Origin: Streptomyces scabichelini
GTDB lineage: Bacteria; Actinomycetota; Actinomycetes; Streptomycetales; Streptomycetaceae
Assembly: GCF_011045015.1 (NCBI RefSeq)
Contig: NZ_JAAKZY010000091.1
Span: forward strand, 1-38,923
Length of the DNA stretch: 38,923 nt
Direction of reading: 5' to 3'
Both the position numbers and the translations under genes were made by a program. Within the stretch, counting starts at the first letter, position 1; every line of letters begins with the position of its first letter. This document shows positions 17,056-25,825 of the stretch, piece after piece. The notes beneath the pieces are model-generated. The model searched no databases, was not told the origin of the DNA, and saw only the letters and a list, made by a program, of their open reading frames with translations.

Positions 17056-18462
17056 TCATGCCGGACCGTCGTTCTCCTCGCTTGCCCCGGCGGTCACTTC
17101 GGCAAGCCTCCGGTGTTCGGCGGCCTTGCGTTCGTAGATGTCCGCCATCCGCAGGTGGTACTCCGGGTTGTCCTGCTCGTAGATGTCGGGGATGCCGTCG
17201 AGGTCCTCGTCCAGCTCCTCGGCCTCGCAGAGCTTGCGGTACTTGGCGTTCCGTATCTTCAGCAGCGTCCCCGCCAGGACGGCCGCGATCAGGGATCCGG
17301 TCAGGACGGCGGCCTTGACCTCGTCGGTGAGCACCTGGTCGCCCTCGAAGGCGAGCTCGCCGATGAGCAGTGAGACCGTGAAGCCGATGCCCGCGAGGGA
17401 GGCCACCGCGAAGACGTCCGGCCAGGCCAGGTCCTCGGAGAGCTCCGCCCTGGTGAAGCGGGCCGTCAGCCACGTACCGCCGAAGATGCCGACCGCCTTG
17501 CCGACGACGAGCCCGAGGACGACGCCCAGGGTCTCGGGCCGCGTGAACACCTCTCCGAGCGCGTCCCCCGAGACCGCGACCCCGGCGCTGAACAGCGCGA
17601 ACAGCGGAACGGCGAGGCCCGCCGACAGGGGACGTACGAGATGCTCGATGTGCTCGCCGGGGGAGTGCGCCTCGTCCTCGTGGGTGGTGCAGCGCAGCAT
17701 CAGGCCCATCGCGACACCGGCGATGGTGGCGTGGATGCCGCTGTTGTACATCAGCGCCCAGATGACGAGGGCGAGCGGGACGTACACGTACCAGCCCCGT
17801 ACGCCCTTCCTCAGCAGCAGCCAGAAGACGGCGAGGCCGACGACGGCGCCGCCGAGAGCCGCGAAGTCCAGGTCGTCGGTGAAGAACACCGCGATGATCA
17901 GGATCGCGAAGAGGTCGTCGACGACCGCGAGGGTGAGCAGGAAGGCGCGCAGGGCGCTCGGCAGGGACGTACCGATGACGGCGAGTACGGCGAGCGCGAA
18001 GGCGATGTCGGTCGCGGTCGGTACGGCCCAGCCGGCGAGCGAGCCGCCGCCGGTGACGCTCACCAGCGTGTAGACGAGCGCCGGCGCGGCCATGCCGCAG
18101 AGCGCGGCGACGACCGGGAGCGCGGCGGCCCTGGGATCCCTGAGGTCGCCGGCGACCAGCTCGCGCTTGAGCTCGATGCCGGCGACGAAGAAGAAGACCG
18201 CGAGCAGTCCGTCGGCGGCCCAGTGCTCGACGGAGAGGTCCAGGCCGAGCGAGGCGGGGCCGATGTGGAAGTCGCGGACCGAGTCGTAGCTCTCTTTGAG
18301 GTTGGTGTTCGCCCAGATCAGCGCGGCGATCGCGGCGAGGAGCAGGAGTACGCCGCCGACGGTCTCGGTGCGCAGCGCATCCGCCACGAAGTTCCGCTCG
18401 GGGAGCGAGAGACGTCCGAGGACCTTGCGGTCCTTGCTGGCGGTGGGAGCGGGCGCGGGCAC
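17056..18462 (-). CDS. nhaA: Na+/H+ antiporter NhaA
   Basis: A 468-aa NhaA-type antiporter with about 12 membrane helices. The unwound-helix signature TATDIAFALAVL and the paired aspartates of VVDDL (Asp182-Asp183 in this numbering, corresponding to E. coli Asp163-Asp164) are present. About 70 hydrophilic residues extend beyond the last helix, with DEDLDGIPDIYEQDN, longer than in E. coli. I chose GTG 18462, preceded by GGAGG at 9 bp, over the upstream ATG 18501. It exports Na+ in exchange for protons. Confidence 0.92.
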   Translation of the reverse strand: MPAPAPTASKDRKVLGRLSLPERNFVADALRTETVGGVLLLLAAIAALIWANTNLKESYDSVRDFHIGPASLGLDLSVEHWAADGLLAVFFFVAGIELKRELVAGDLRDPRAAALPVVAALCGMAAPALVYTLVSVTGGGSLAGWAVPTATDIAFALAVLAVIGTSLPSALRAFLLTLAVVDDLFAILIIAVFFTDDLDFAALGGAVVGLAVFWLLLRKGVRGWYVYVPLALVIWALMYNSGIHATIAGVAMGLMLRCTTHEDEAHSPGEHIEHLVRPLSAGLAVPLFALFSAGVAVSGDALGEVFTRPETLGVVLGLVVGKAVGIFGGTWLTARFTRAELSEDLAWPDVFAVASLAGIGFTVSLLIGELAFEGDQVLTDEVKAAVLTGSLIAAVLAGTLLKIRNAKYRKLCEAEELDEDLDGIPDIYEQDNPEYHLRMADIYERKAAEHRRLAEVTAGASEENDGPA

Positions 18463-18573
18463 GTGAGTCGACCTCCGGTCGGTAGGCAGGGCAGAGCACA
18501 TGCCGACCAGACTTCCCGGCGCACCTCAGACTTCTTGTCGTGTTGTTGACGCTTTCCTTAGCTTACGTAAGAA

Positions 18574-18600
18574 GGGCACCCGGCGCGCTGCCGGGTGCCC
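18574..18600 (-). terminator. terminator after acetyl-CoA synthetase gene
   Basis: GGGCACCCGGC-GCGCT-GCCGGGTGCCC is a perfect 11-bp stem 50 bp after the acs stop on the leftward strand. The 10-bp palindrome CTTACGTAAG adjoins it (18562-18571), on the side of the nhaA promoter region. Confidence 0.85.
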
Positions 18601-18649
18601 CTCGAGCCATACGTCTTGCGTCGTACGTCTTGTGCCGTACGTACGGCTG

Positions 18650-20608
18650 TCAGTCCTCGCTGGCCGCCGACGGGAGCTTCGTCTGGATCAGATCCATCAC
18701 CGTGGAGTCGGTGAGCGTGGTGACGTCACCGAGCTCGCGGTTCTCGGCGACGTCGCGCAGCAGACGGCGCATGATCTTGCCGGAGCGGGTCTTGGGCAGC
18801 TCGGCCACCGGCAGGATCCGCTTGGGCTTGGCGATCGGGCCGAGGGCCTTGCTGACATGGGCGCGCAGCTCACCGACCAGGTCCGCGGTCTCCGCGGCCG
18901 AGCCGCGCAGGATCACGAAGGCCACGATCGCCTGACCGGTCGTCTCGTCGGCCGCGCCCACGACCGCGGCCTCGGCGACCGACGGGTGCGAGACGAGCGC
19001 CGACTCGACCTCGGTGGTGGAGATGTTGTGCCCGGACACGAGCATCACGTCGTCGACCCGGCCGAGCAGCCAGATGTCGCCGTCCTCGTCCTTCTTGGCG
19101 CCGTCCCCGGCGAAGTACTTGCCCTCGAACCGCGACCAGTACGTGTCGAGGAAGCGCTGGTCGTCACCCCAGATGGTGCGCAGCATCGACGGCCACGGCT
19201 CGGTCAGGACGAGATACCCGCCGCCTCCATCGGGTACTTCCTGTGCCTCGTCATCGACGACCGTCGCGGAGATGCCGGGCAGCGGGCGCTGCGCGGAGCC
19301 GGGCTTGGCCTCGGTGACGCCCGGCAGCGGCGAGATCATCATCGAGCCGGTCTCGGTCTGCCACCAGGTGTCCACGACCGGGCACGTGTCGGCGCCGATG
19401 TGCTTGCGGTACCAGATCCACGCCTCGGGGTTGATGGGCTCGCCCACCGACCCCAGGACGCGAAGGCTGCTGAGGTCGAACTTCGCGGGGATGTCGTCTC
19501 CCCACTTCATGAACATGCGGATCACGGTGGGCGCGGTGTAGAGGATCGTCACGCCGTACTTCTGGATGATCTCCCAGAAGCGGCCCTGGTGCGGGGTGTC
19601 CGGCGTGCCCTCGTACATCACCTGCGTCGCGCCGTTCGCGAGCGGCCCGTACGTGATGTACGAGTGGCCCGTCACCCAGCCGATGTCGGCCGTGCACCAG
19701 TAGACGTCGGTCTCCGGCTTGAGGTCGAAGACGGCGTGGTGGGTGTACGCGGTCTGGGTGAGGTAGCCGCCGGAGGTGTGCAGGATGCCCTTCGGCTTAC
19801 CCGTCGTGCCCGAGGTGTAGAGGATGAACAGCGGCTGCTCGGCGTCGAACGCCTCGGGCGTGTGCTCGGCGGACTGCTTCTGCGTGATCTCGTGCCACCA
19901 GATGTCGCGGCCCTCGGTCCAGGCGACCTCCTGGCCCGTACGGCGCACGACGAGCACCTTGTCGACGCCGTCGACCCGCGCGACCGCCTCGTCGACGGCG
20001 GGCTTGAGCGCGGAGGGCTTGCCGCGCCGGTAGCCGCCGTCCGCGGTGATGACCAGCTTGGCGTCGGCGTCCTCGATGCGGGTGGCGATGGCGTCGGCCG
20101 AGAAACCGCCGAAGACGACCGAGTGCGTGGCGCCGATGCGGGCGCAGGCCAGCATCGCGACGACGGCCTCGGGGATCATCGGCAGGTAGATGGCGACCCG
20201 GTCGCCCTTCTCGACTCCCACCTCTGTGAGGGCGTTGGCAGCCCGGGAGACCTCGTCCTTCAACTCGGCGTAGGTGATGGCCCGGCTGTCACCGGGCTCG
20301 CCCTCGAAGTGGATCGCGACACGGTCGCCGTGACCGGCCTCGACATGGCGGTCGACGCAGTTGTACGCGACGTTCAGCTTCCCGTCCGCGAACCATTTGG
20401 CGAAGGGCGGGTTCGACCAGTCCAGCGTCTCGGTCGGCTCGGTGGCCCAGGTCAGCCGGCGCGCCTGCTCGGCCCAGAAACCGAGCCGGTCAGCCTTGGC
20501 CTGTTCATACGCCTCCGCTGTGACGTTGGCGTTCGCGGCCAGGTCGGCGGGCGGCGCGAACCTGCGCTCCTCACGAAGCAGGTTGGAGAGGGAAGGATTC
20601 TCGCTCAC
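18650..20608 (-). CDS. acsA: acetyl-CoA synthetase
   Basis: A 652-aa AMP-forming acetate-CoA ligase. The phosphate loop YTSGTTGKPKG is at 264-274, and the C-terminal catalytic Lys lies in PKTRSGK (Lys611), the site that is acetylated in other bacteria to switch the enzyme off. It converts acetate, ATP and CoA to acetyl-CoA in the cytoplasm. The GTG start overlaps the stop of a 16-codon leader frame (GTGA at 20605-20608), whose sequence resembles the first residues of this protein. Confidence 0.95.
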   Translation of the reverse strand: MSENPSLSNLLREERRFAPPADLAANANVTAEAYEQAKADRLGFWAEQARRLTWATEPTETLDWSNPPFAKWFADGKLNVAYNCVDRHVEAGHGDRVAIHFEGEPGDSRAITYAELKDEVSRAANALTEVGVEKGDRVAIYLPMIPEAVVAMLACARIGATHSVVFGGFSADAIATRIEDADAKLVITADGGYRRGKPSALKPAVDEAVARVDGVDKVLVVRRTGQEVAWTEGRDIWWHEITQKQSAEHTPEAFDAEQPLFILYTSGTTGKPKGILHTSGGYLTQTAYTHHAVFDLKPETDVYWCTADIGWVTGHSYITYGPLANGATQVMYEGTPDTPHQGRFWEIIQKYGVTILYTAPTVIRMFMKWGDDIPAKFDLSSLRVLGSVGEPINPEAWIWYRKHIGADTCPVVDTWWQTETGSMMISPLPGVTEAKPGSAQRPLPGISATVVDDEAQEVPDGGGGYLVLTEPWPSMLRTIWGDDQRFLDTYWSRFEGKYFAGDGAKKDEDGDIWLLGRVDDVMLVSGHNISTTEVESALVSHPSVAEAAVVGAADETTGQAIVAFVILRGSAAETADLVGELRAHVSKALGPIAKPKRILPVAELPKTRSGKIMRRLLRDVAENRELGDVTTLTDSTVMDLIQTKLPSAASED

Positions 20609-20655
20609 TGTCCCGTCTCCTTCCTCAGCAGGTTGGCCAGGCTTTCGTTGCTCAC
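20605..20655 (-). CDS. 16-aa leader peptide resembling the Acs N-terminus
   Basis: GTG at 20655 follows GGGAGA at 6-7 bp and opens MSNESLANLLRKETGQ, whose TGA overlaps the acs GTG. The AcsA start is MSENPSLSNLLREERR, so residues S-E-SL-NLLR are shared. The strong ribosome site and 4-bp overlap suggest that it is translated and coupled. It may be a duplicated gene start kept as a leader; its function is unknown. Confidence 0.6.
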   Translation of the reverse strand: MSNESLANLLRKETGQ

Positions 20656-20758
20656 GACATCTCCCTTTCCCAGGGTGTCCGTTGTGTCCCGGGCCAGCTC
20701 ATCAGACGTGGACCCCTGGTGACAAGGGCCGTCCAAGAATTGGTTTAGACCTATTTGC

Positions 20759-20783
20759 GTGGCCCCCGCGCACAGGGGGCCAC
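20759..20783 (-). terminator. terminator after the SulP-carbonic anhydrase gene
   Basis: GTGGCCCCC-GCGCACA-GGGGGCCAC is a perfect 9-bp stem 80 bp beyond the stop on the leftward strand. The acs promoter should lie between it and the leader peptide. Confidence 0.8.
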
Positions 20784-20863
20784 ACGTTCTCACGGACGGA
20801 GGAGTCGTGCGGTTCAGGCCCGCGGGACGGAGAGCCTGGACGAGGTGAGGCGTTTGCCGGTGA

Positions 20864-23398
20864 TTACGAGGTATTTGCGGGGCGGGTCGAGGCCGGGTCT
20901 GCCGGGTGGCTCGAGCTGGGATTTGTCGGGTGCGTCGAGGCGCGGACGTCGTGCAGCGCGCTCGCCGCGACCCGGTTGAACACCATGCCGGCGGACTGGG
21001 ACTCGGTCGCGGACCGGGATTCGGTCGCGGGCGCGGGCTGAGGCTGGGGCGCGGGCTCGGTTCGGTCGTCGGTCGCCGCCTGGCTGTCAGTCGTCGCTTG
21101 ATTGCCGCTGCCGGTCGTCGCCTGATCGTCGGGCGCGGCGTCCGTGAGCAGATAGGCCTGGGCCTCGCCCACGTGGAAGTACATCCCGTGCAGTTCGAGC
21201 GCATCCTCCCGCAGGGCTCGCGCCACGGACTCGTGCGCCCGCAGATGCTCCAACTGCTGCACCACGTTGGTCAGACAGAGCTGCTCGACGGCGTCGGCGG
21301 GTGCCCGGCCGGCGATCCGCGGCCACGGCCGGTCCTTCGCGGCCATCCGCTCCAGACTCGGCAACCCGTGCCGCAGCCACCGCTTCAACGGTGTCCGGGC
21401 ACCGGTGGGTTCGGTGTGCAGCAGCGCCTGCATCGCCCCGCATCCGGAGTGCCCGCACACGGTGATGGACCGCACCTTCAGCACCTCCACCGCGTACTCG
21501 ATCGCCGCCGCCACCGAGTCGTCCCCGCTCTCCTCACCGGGCGGCGGCACGAGATTGCCCACATTGCGTACGACGAAGAGGTCGCCGGGGCCACTGGCGG
21601 TGATCATGGACGTGACCAGCCGGGAGTCGGCGCACGTCAGGAAGAGCTGCGAGGGTCTCTGCCCCTCCCGCGCGAGCCGGGCCAGCTCGCGGCGCACCAG
21701 GGGCGCGGTGTGGCGCTGGAACGCGCTGATGCCGCTTGCCAGTTCGCTGGCGGGCCCGCCCGGGGGCGCGGTCCGCGGCGGCTGCTCGCATTGGTGGTTG
21801 CGCCAGGCCGTCCAGGGCCGGCAGTGGCAACGAGAGGTCCCCGCGGGCTCGGTGATCCGCGCCCCTCCCCGTCCGGTCAGCTCCACCGATCCGCCCTGCG
21901 CGGTGTGCGCGCTCTGCCAGTCGTGCAACGACTCGTACGCCGCGTGGTCCATGAACGAGCCGTCCAACTCCACTACGGCATCGGCCCCTTGGGGCACCAG
22001 ATGCAGCGCCCGGCTGAGCCGCGGCACGGCGAGGAACGTCAACTGCCCGCGTACGTGCACATGGTGGACGCCGTCCTGGTCCTCCTCGTGCCTGATCCGC
22101 GTACGCGTGAGCCGGTGCAGTGCGACGGCCACAGCGACGGCGACGCCGATCGCCACGCCTTCGAGGACGCCGAAGAACACCACGCCCACCGTCGTGACCG
22201 CGTACACCGGAACCTCGCGGTGACGCGTGATGGTGCGGATGTGGTTGAGCGACACCATCTGTACGCCGACGGCCATCACCAGTGCGGCAAGCGCGGCGAG
22301 GGGAATCAGGTCGAGCACGGGCACCAGCAGCAGAGCGGCCACCACGATCCACAGGCCGTGCAGCATCGTGGAGTTGCGGCTCACGGCGCCGGCCTGGACG
22401 TTGGCCGAGCTGCGCACCGCGACACCCGTGACGGGCAGCCCGCCCAAGGCCCCGGAGACGATGTTCGCCGCTCCTTGACCGCGCAGCTCCCGGTCGAGGT
22501 CCGCGCGCGGGATGCGTGGCCCCTGCTTGCGTGCGGCGGCCAGCTTGTCCACGGCCACTGCGGAGAGCAGTGACTCGACACTGCCGACCAGCGCGATGGT
22601 CAGCACTGCCGCGGCGATGCCGAGTACGGGACCTTCCGGCAGTCCGACGAGGCTGTGACTGCTCCAGGAGGGCAGGTCGACCCGGGGCAGCCGCAGCTCG
22701 CCGAGCGCGGCCACGGCCGTGGCCGCCGCGACCGCGGCGAGCGCCGCCGGTGCCGTACGGACAACTCGGCCCGCCCGCCCGGGAATGCGCGGCCACAGCA
22801 GCAGTACGGCCAGGGTCAGGGCGCTCGTCGACAGCGCCGCCGGGTGCGGCTCGGCCAACTGGGCGGGCAGCTCGCGGACGTTGTCGACGACGGAGCTGTG
22901 CGGTGAGCCGCCCAGCACGATGTGCAGCTGGGCGACGGCGATGGTGATGCCGATGCCGGCCAGCATGCCGTGCACGATGGCGGGGCTCACGGCGAGCGCG
23001 GAGCGGGCCACTCGAAGGAAGCCCAGGCCCAGTTGGGCGAGTCCGGCGAGCACGGTGACGGCGCAGGTCGTACGCCAGCCGTACTGCTGGATGAGGTCGG
23101 CGGTGACCACAGTGAGTCCGGCGGCGGGTCCGCTCACCTGGAGCGGCGCGCCGCCGAGCCGACCGGCCAGCAGCCCGCCCGCGGCGGCGGCGACGAGGCC
23201 CGCCTGCAACGGTGCCCCGGTCGCCAGGGCGATACCGAGGGACAGCGGCAGCGCGATCAGGAAGACGGCGATCGAGGCGGACAGATCGGCGGCCGCGATC
23301 CGGGGACCACGGCGGCGGGGCCGGGGCGGGCTGTGCGGCCGCCCTTCGTCCGGCGTGTGAGAAGAGTCGTCGGTTCGGGTGGGGACGCAGGCAGACAT
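20864..23398 (-). CDS. SulP transporter-STAS-beta-carbonic anhydrase fusion
   Basis: An 844-aa fusion. Residues about 35-430 form the SulP anion transporter (10 or more membrane helices, PLSLGIALATGAPLQAGL near the start), about 445-515 a STAS-like domain, and about 550-730 a beta-carbonic anhydrase with zinc ligands Cys589 and Asp591 (CADSR), His650 and Cys653 (GHSGCGAM). The tail from about 735 is a Gln/Thr/Glu/Pro-rich segment. The fusion should couple bicarbonate uptake with CO2 hydration. ATG 23398, 9 bp after GGAGGAG, is clearly the start; the open frame from 23476 is not. Confidence 0.9.
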   Translation of the reverse strand: MSACVPTRTDDSSHTPDEGRPHSPPRPRRRGPRIAAADLSASIAVFLIALPLSLGIALATGAPLQAGLVAAAAGGLLAGRLGGAPLQVSGPAAGLTVVTADLIQQYGWRTTCAVTVLAGLAQLGLGFLRVARSALAVSPAIVHGMLAGIGITIAVAQLHIVLGGSPHSSVVDNVRELPAQLAEPHPAALSTSALTLAVLLLWPRIPGRAGRVVRTAPAALAAVAAATAVAALGELRLPRVDLPSWSSHSLVGLPEGPVLGIAAAVLTIALVGSVESLLSAVAVDKLAAARKQGPRIPRADLDRELRGQGAANIVSGALGGLPVTGVAVRSSANVQAGAVSRNSTMLHGLWIVVAALLLVPVLDLIPLAALAALVMAVGVQMVSLNHIRTITRHREVPVYAVTTVGVVFFGVLEGVAIGVAVAVAVALHRLTRTRIRHEEDQDGVHHVHVRGQLTFLAVPRLSRALHLVPQGADAVVELDGSFMDHAAYESLHDWQSAHTAQGGSVELTGRGGARITEPAGTSRCHCRPWTAWRNHQCEQPPRTAPPGGPASELASGISAFQRHTAPLVRRELARLAREGQRPSQLFLTCADSRLVTSMITASGPGDLFVVRNVGNLVPPPGEESGDDSVAAAIEYAVEVLKVRSITVCGHSGCGAMQALLHTEPTGARTPLKRWLRHGLPSLERMAAKDRPWPRIAGRAPADAVEQLCLTNVVQQLEHLRAHESVARALREDALELHGMYFHVGEAQAYLLTDAAPDDQATTGSGNQATTDSQAATDDRTEPAPQPQPAPATESRSATESQSAGMVFNRVAASALHDVRASTHPTNPSSSHPADPASTRPANTS

Positions 23399-23559
23399 GG
23401 TTCCCGTCTCCTCCGGGGCTACGCGGTCGCTTGGGCGCGGCCGTGGGTCACGGCGTATTTCGGCGGGATTTATCAACGCTCAGTAAATGAATGGTAATGG
23501 AGAGTAAAGCCTGCGTGTGAAAAATTAGAGCAAATACACCAATGAATCACTCTGGCGAG
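23399..23559 (-). promoter_or_regulatory. AT-rich promoter region of the SulP fusion gene
   Basis: Between 23460 and 23590 the base composition drops sharply in GC compared with the surroundings. It includes ATTACCATTCATTTACT-like words on the leftward strand. The promoter and controls of the transporter gene probably lie here, but I cannot place a -10/-35 pair with confidence. Confidence 0.4.
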
Positions 23560-23646
23560 TGAATGTGAACATCGATTGGTTTGTCGTACTAATTCCTTCA
23601 GGCCTCGTGGCCTTGATGCTGGTGTTCGTCGCTCCGGGCCCCTAAA
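23560..23646 (+). CDS. possible 28-aa single-helix membrane peptide
   Basis: GTG 23560 opens a 28-codon frame whose middle (WFVVLIPSGLVALMLVFVA) would make one membrane helix. It ends 7 bp before a strong hairpin. It lies in an unusually AT-rich stretch, opposite to both neighbours. There is no good ribosome site and third-position bias is weak, so it may be chance. Confidence 0.25.
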
Positions 23647-23653
23647 AGCGTTC

Positions 23654-23687
23654 CGGGCGCCCCGGCAGTAAAGCCGTGGCGCCCGGG
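23654..23687. terminator. terminator after the CooC-like gene
   Basis: CCGGGCGCC (23654-23662) pairs with GGCGCCCGG (23679-23687), with an inner CGGC/GCCG stem and AGTAAA loop. It is 17 bp after the stop of the leftward ATPase gene. Confidence 0.8.
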
Positions 23688-23703
23688 CGGGCAGCGTGAG
23701 CCG

Positions 23704-24684
23704 TCACGCCGTGGCGGCCTCGGCCTCACGCAGTACGAAGGCGGGGTCGACCTGGGCGGCCAGGTCGGCACCCGTCCGCTCGTTGCCCCAGGACTGCGCG
23801 TTCTTCAGGTGGAAGTGCACCATCTGGCGCGTGTAGCGCTCCCAGTCGCGCAGCCCGTACGTCGCGTCCGCAGCGGCCTGAAGCGCCTGCAGGGCACGGC
23901 GGTTGGTGTCCTCCAGCAGCTCGAACCGGGGCGGGCGGCCCTTCTCCATGGCGCGCACCCAGTCCGAGTGGCCGACCGTCACCAAGAGGTCGTCACCGAC
24001 TTCGGCGCGGAGGAAGTCGATGTCGTCCTGGCCCTGCACCTTGTTGCCGACGACTTTCAGGGTGACGCCGAAGTCGCGCGCGTACTCCTTGTACTGGCGG
24101 TAGACGGAGACTCCCTTCCGAGTCGGCTCGGCGACGAGGAACGTGATGTCGAAGCGCGTGAACATGCCGGACGCGAAGGAGTCCGAGCCCGCCGTCATGT
24201 CGACGACGACGTACTCGCTCTGGCCGTCGACGAGGTGGTTCAGGCAGAGCTCCACTGCACCGGTCTTGGAGTGGTAGCAGGCCACTCCCAGATCGGCCTC
24301 GGTGAACGGGCCGGTGACCATCAAACGGACGGCGCCGCCGTCGAGTTCCACAGCTCGCGCACAGGCGTCGTACACCGGGTTGTTCTCGCACACCCGCAGC
24401 AGCCTGGAGCCCTCGCCGGGCGGGGTCGTCTTGATCATCGTCTCGGCGGAGGCGATACGCGGGTTGGAGCCGCGCAGGTAGTCCTTGATCAGCGGGAGCC
24501 GGTCACCCATCGCCGGCAGTGCGGCGGCGTCCGCCTCGTCGAGTCCGAGCGCGGGCCCGAGGTGCTGGTTGATGTCGGCGTCGACCGCGACGACCGGCGA
24601 TCCCGTGGTCGCGAGGTGACGGATGAAGAGCGAGGACAGGGTGGTCTTGCCGCTGCCGCCCTTCCCAACGAAAGCAATTTTCAT
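23704..24684 (-). CDS. CooC-like MinD-family ATPase
   Basis: A 326-aa deviant P-loop ATPase: VGKGGSGKTT at 6-15 with both signature lysines (8 and 13), VDADIN at about 39-44, and VVVDMTAGSD in the middle. Closest in type to CooC, which inserts nickel in CO dehydrogenase, but no CO dehydrogenase genes are nearby, so the client is unknown. ATG 24684 gives the P-loop at the very N-terminus; the much longer open frame upstream overlaps the divergent gene and is not real. It is separated from the divergent Fic-like gene by about 100 bp. Confidence 0.85.
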   Translation of the reverse strand: MKIAFVGKGGSGKTTLSSLFIRHLATTGSPVVAVDADINQHLGPALGLDEADAAALPAMGDRLPLIKDYLRGSNPRIASAETMIKTTPPGEGSRLLRVCENNPVYDACARAVELDGGAVRLMVTGPFTEADLGVACYHSKTGAVELCLNHLVDGQSEYVVVDMTAGSDSFASGMFTRFDITFLVAEPTRKGVSVYRQYKEYARDFGVTLKVVGNKVQGQDDIDFLRAEVGDDLLVTVGHSDWVRAMEKGRPPRFELLEDTNRRALQALQAAADATYGLRDWERYTRQMVHFHLKNAQSWGNERTGADLAAQVDPAFVLREAEAATA

Positions 24685-24786
24685 GTTCAGTAAGCCTAGT
24701 GGGTCGAACCACGTCCGGTCGCCGCCAAACGTGAAGAAGGCCACTCCATCGTGGGGATGGTCACAGTGGTGAGTAGGGTCGTACTC

Positions 24787-25611
24787 ATGAGTACGACAGG
24801 TGCGAACGCCGACCCGCTCGCGGCCCTGGGCTCGCTGTCCGGCGTCGCCGAATCCGTGGAGTCCGTGCGCAAGGCCGTGGACCGGGTGTACGGGCACCGC
24901 GTCATGCGGCGCCGCAGCAACGAGATCACCTCCGAGGCCGCGCTGCGCGGCGCGCGCGGCTCCGCCTCCCTGGCCGGCGCCGACTGGGCACTCGAAGAGG
25001 TGCGCCGACGCACTGACTTCAGCGGCGACGACGAGGCCCGGGTGGTGGGCGCGGCCCTCCGGCTGACCGCCGAGGCGGGCCAACTCCTGTCCATCTGGCG
25101 GCAGTCGCCCCTTCGGGTACTGGCGCGGCTGCATCTGGTGGCGGCCGCGGACAAGGGGGACGAGGTCGGTCGGCCCCGGCAGGACGGCGAACCCGTCGAC
25201 GAGTCGCTGATCGAACTGCCGCTGCCCGACGCGTCCGAGGTCGCGGGCCGCCTCGACGGTCTCTCGCAGCTGGTCATCGCGGGAAGCTCCGCCCCGGCCC
25301 TGGTGACCGCCGCCGTCGTGCACGGCGAACTTCTCGCCCTGCGCCCCTTCGGCTCCCACAACGGCCTGGTCGCGCGCGCGGCCGAACGCATCGTCCTGGT
25401 CGGCAGCGGCCTCGACCCGAAGTCCGTCTGCCCGGCCGAGGTCGGCCACGCGGAACAGGGCCGCGCGGCCTACCTGGCAGCCTTCGACGGCTATGTCTCC
25501 GGCACCCCGGATGGCATGGCGACCTGGATCGCCCACTGCGGCAAGGCTGTTGAGCTCGGCGTACGGGAGTCGACGGCGGTGTGCGAGGCGCTGCAGCGCG
25601 GGGCGGCGTGA
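24787..25611 (+). CDS. Fic-like protein with degenerate active site
   Basis: A 274-aa protein that old annotations of Streptomyces call an oxidoreductase. Residues 185-197 (LRPFGSHNGLVAR) align by eye with the Fic motif HPFxxGNGRxxR, with the catalytic His replaced by Arg186 and the GNGR Gly and Arg replaced by His and Leu. Helical segments around it fit a Fic fold. It is therefore probably not an AMP-transferase; a binding or regulatory role is possible. The ATG 24787 is supported by sequence composition; other in-frame starts lie just upstream. Family assignment rests on motif reading only. Confidence 0.6.
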   Translation: MSTTGANADPLAALGSLSGVAESVESVRKAVDRVYGHRVMRRRSNEITSEAALRGARGSASLAGADWALEEVRRRTDFSGDDEARVVGAALRLTAEAGQLLSIWRQSPLRVLARLHLVAAADKGDEVGRPRQDGEPVDESLIELPLPDASEVAGRLDGLSQLVIAGSSAPALVTAAVVHGELLALRPFGSHNGLVARAAERIVLVGSGLDPKSVCPAEVGHAEQGRAAYLAAFDGYVSGTPDGMATWIAHCGKAVELGVRESTAVCEALQRGAA

Positions 25612-25669
25612 GGCTCCCGGCCTCGAAAACGGCCCTCCTGGGAGGGCGAAAAACTCCCTGAACAGGATT

Positions 25670-25697
25670 GCGGCGGTACGAGGATTCGTACCGCCGC
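25670..25697. terminator. 12-bp hairpin terminator
   Basis: A perfect 12-bp stem (25670-25681 and 25686-25697) with loop GGAT. It can end the Fic-like gene on the + strand. On the - strand it is followed by AGTTTTTCG, so it could equally end a leftward transcript of the adjacent RNA. A second palindrome (CCCTCC-TG-GGAGGG) is at about 25633-25646. Confidence 0.85.
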
Positions 25698-25700
25698 TGG

Positions 25701-25825
25701 CATGTTCACCGGGTTACCATGCGTCCTCGAAATATTGCCCATCAGGTCGGGAACTGTTGCCCGTCGCCTGGTGCGGCTGGCCCGTAATCGACGGGTCGAC
25801 GTCGCGTGGGTACCCAGTGTTCATG
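25701..25825. ncRNA. 6S-like RNA candidate (scr3559-like)
   Basis: The stretch can fold into one long hairpin. CATG and CAC/CGGGT near 25701-25714 pair with 25812-25825; ATGCG-C-TCGA (to 25730) pairs with 25796-25807; an unpaired bulge of about 29 nt follows on one side (25731-25759); then CCCGTCG (25760-25766) pairs with CGACGGG (25789-25795). A long rod with a central bubble is the 6S RNA shape. The flanking genes match those around scr3559, the 6S-like RNA described in S. coelicolor. Strand and ends cannot be fixed from sequence. The rest of 25826-26009 is AT-rich with small hairpins and no clear gene. Confidence 0.5.

Noticed and set aside
23399..23476. Longer start for the SulP fusion at 23476
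   Set aside because: A strong GGAGGAG ribosome site directs ATG 23398; the extra codons are charged and not part of the family.
24685..25536. Extension of the CooC-like frame upstream to a 610-aa protein
   Set aside because: The extension is antisense to the Fic-like gene; P-loop ATPases of this type begin a few residues before the P-loop, as at ATG 24684.
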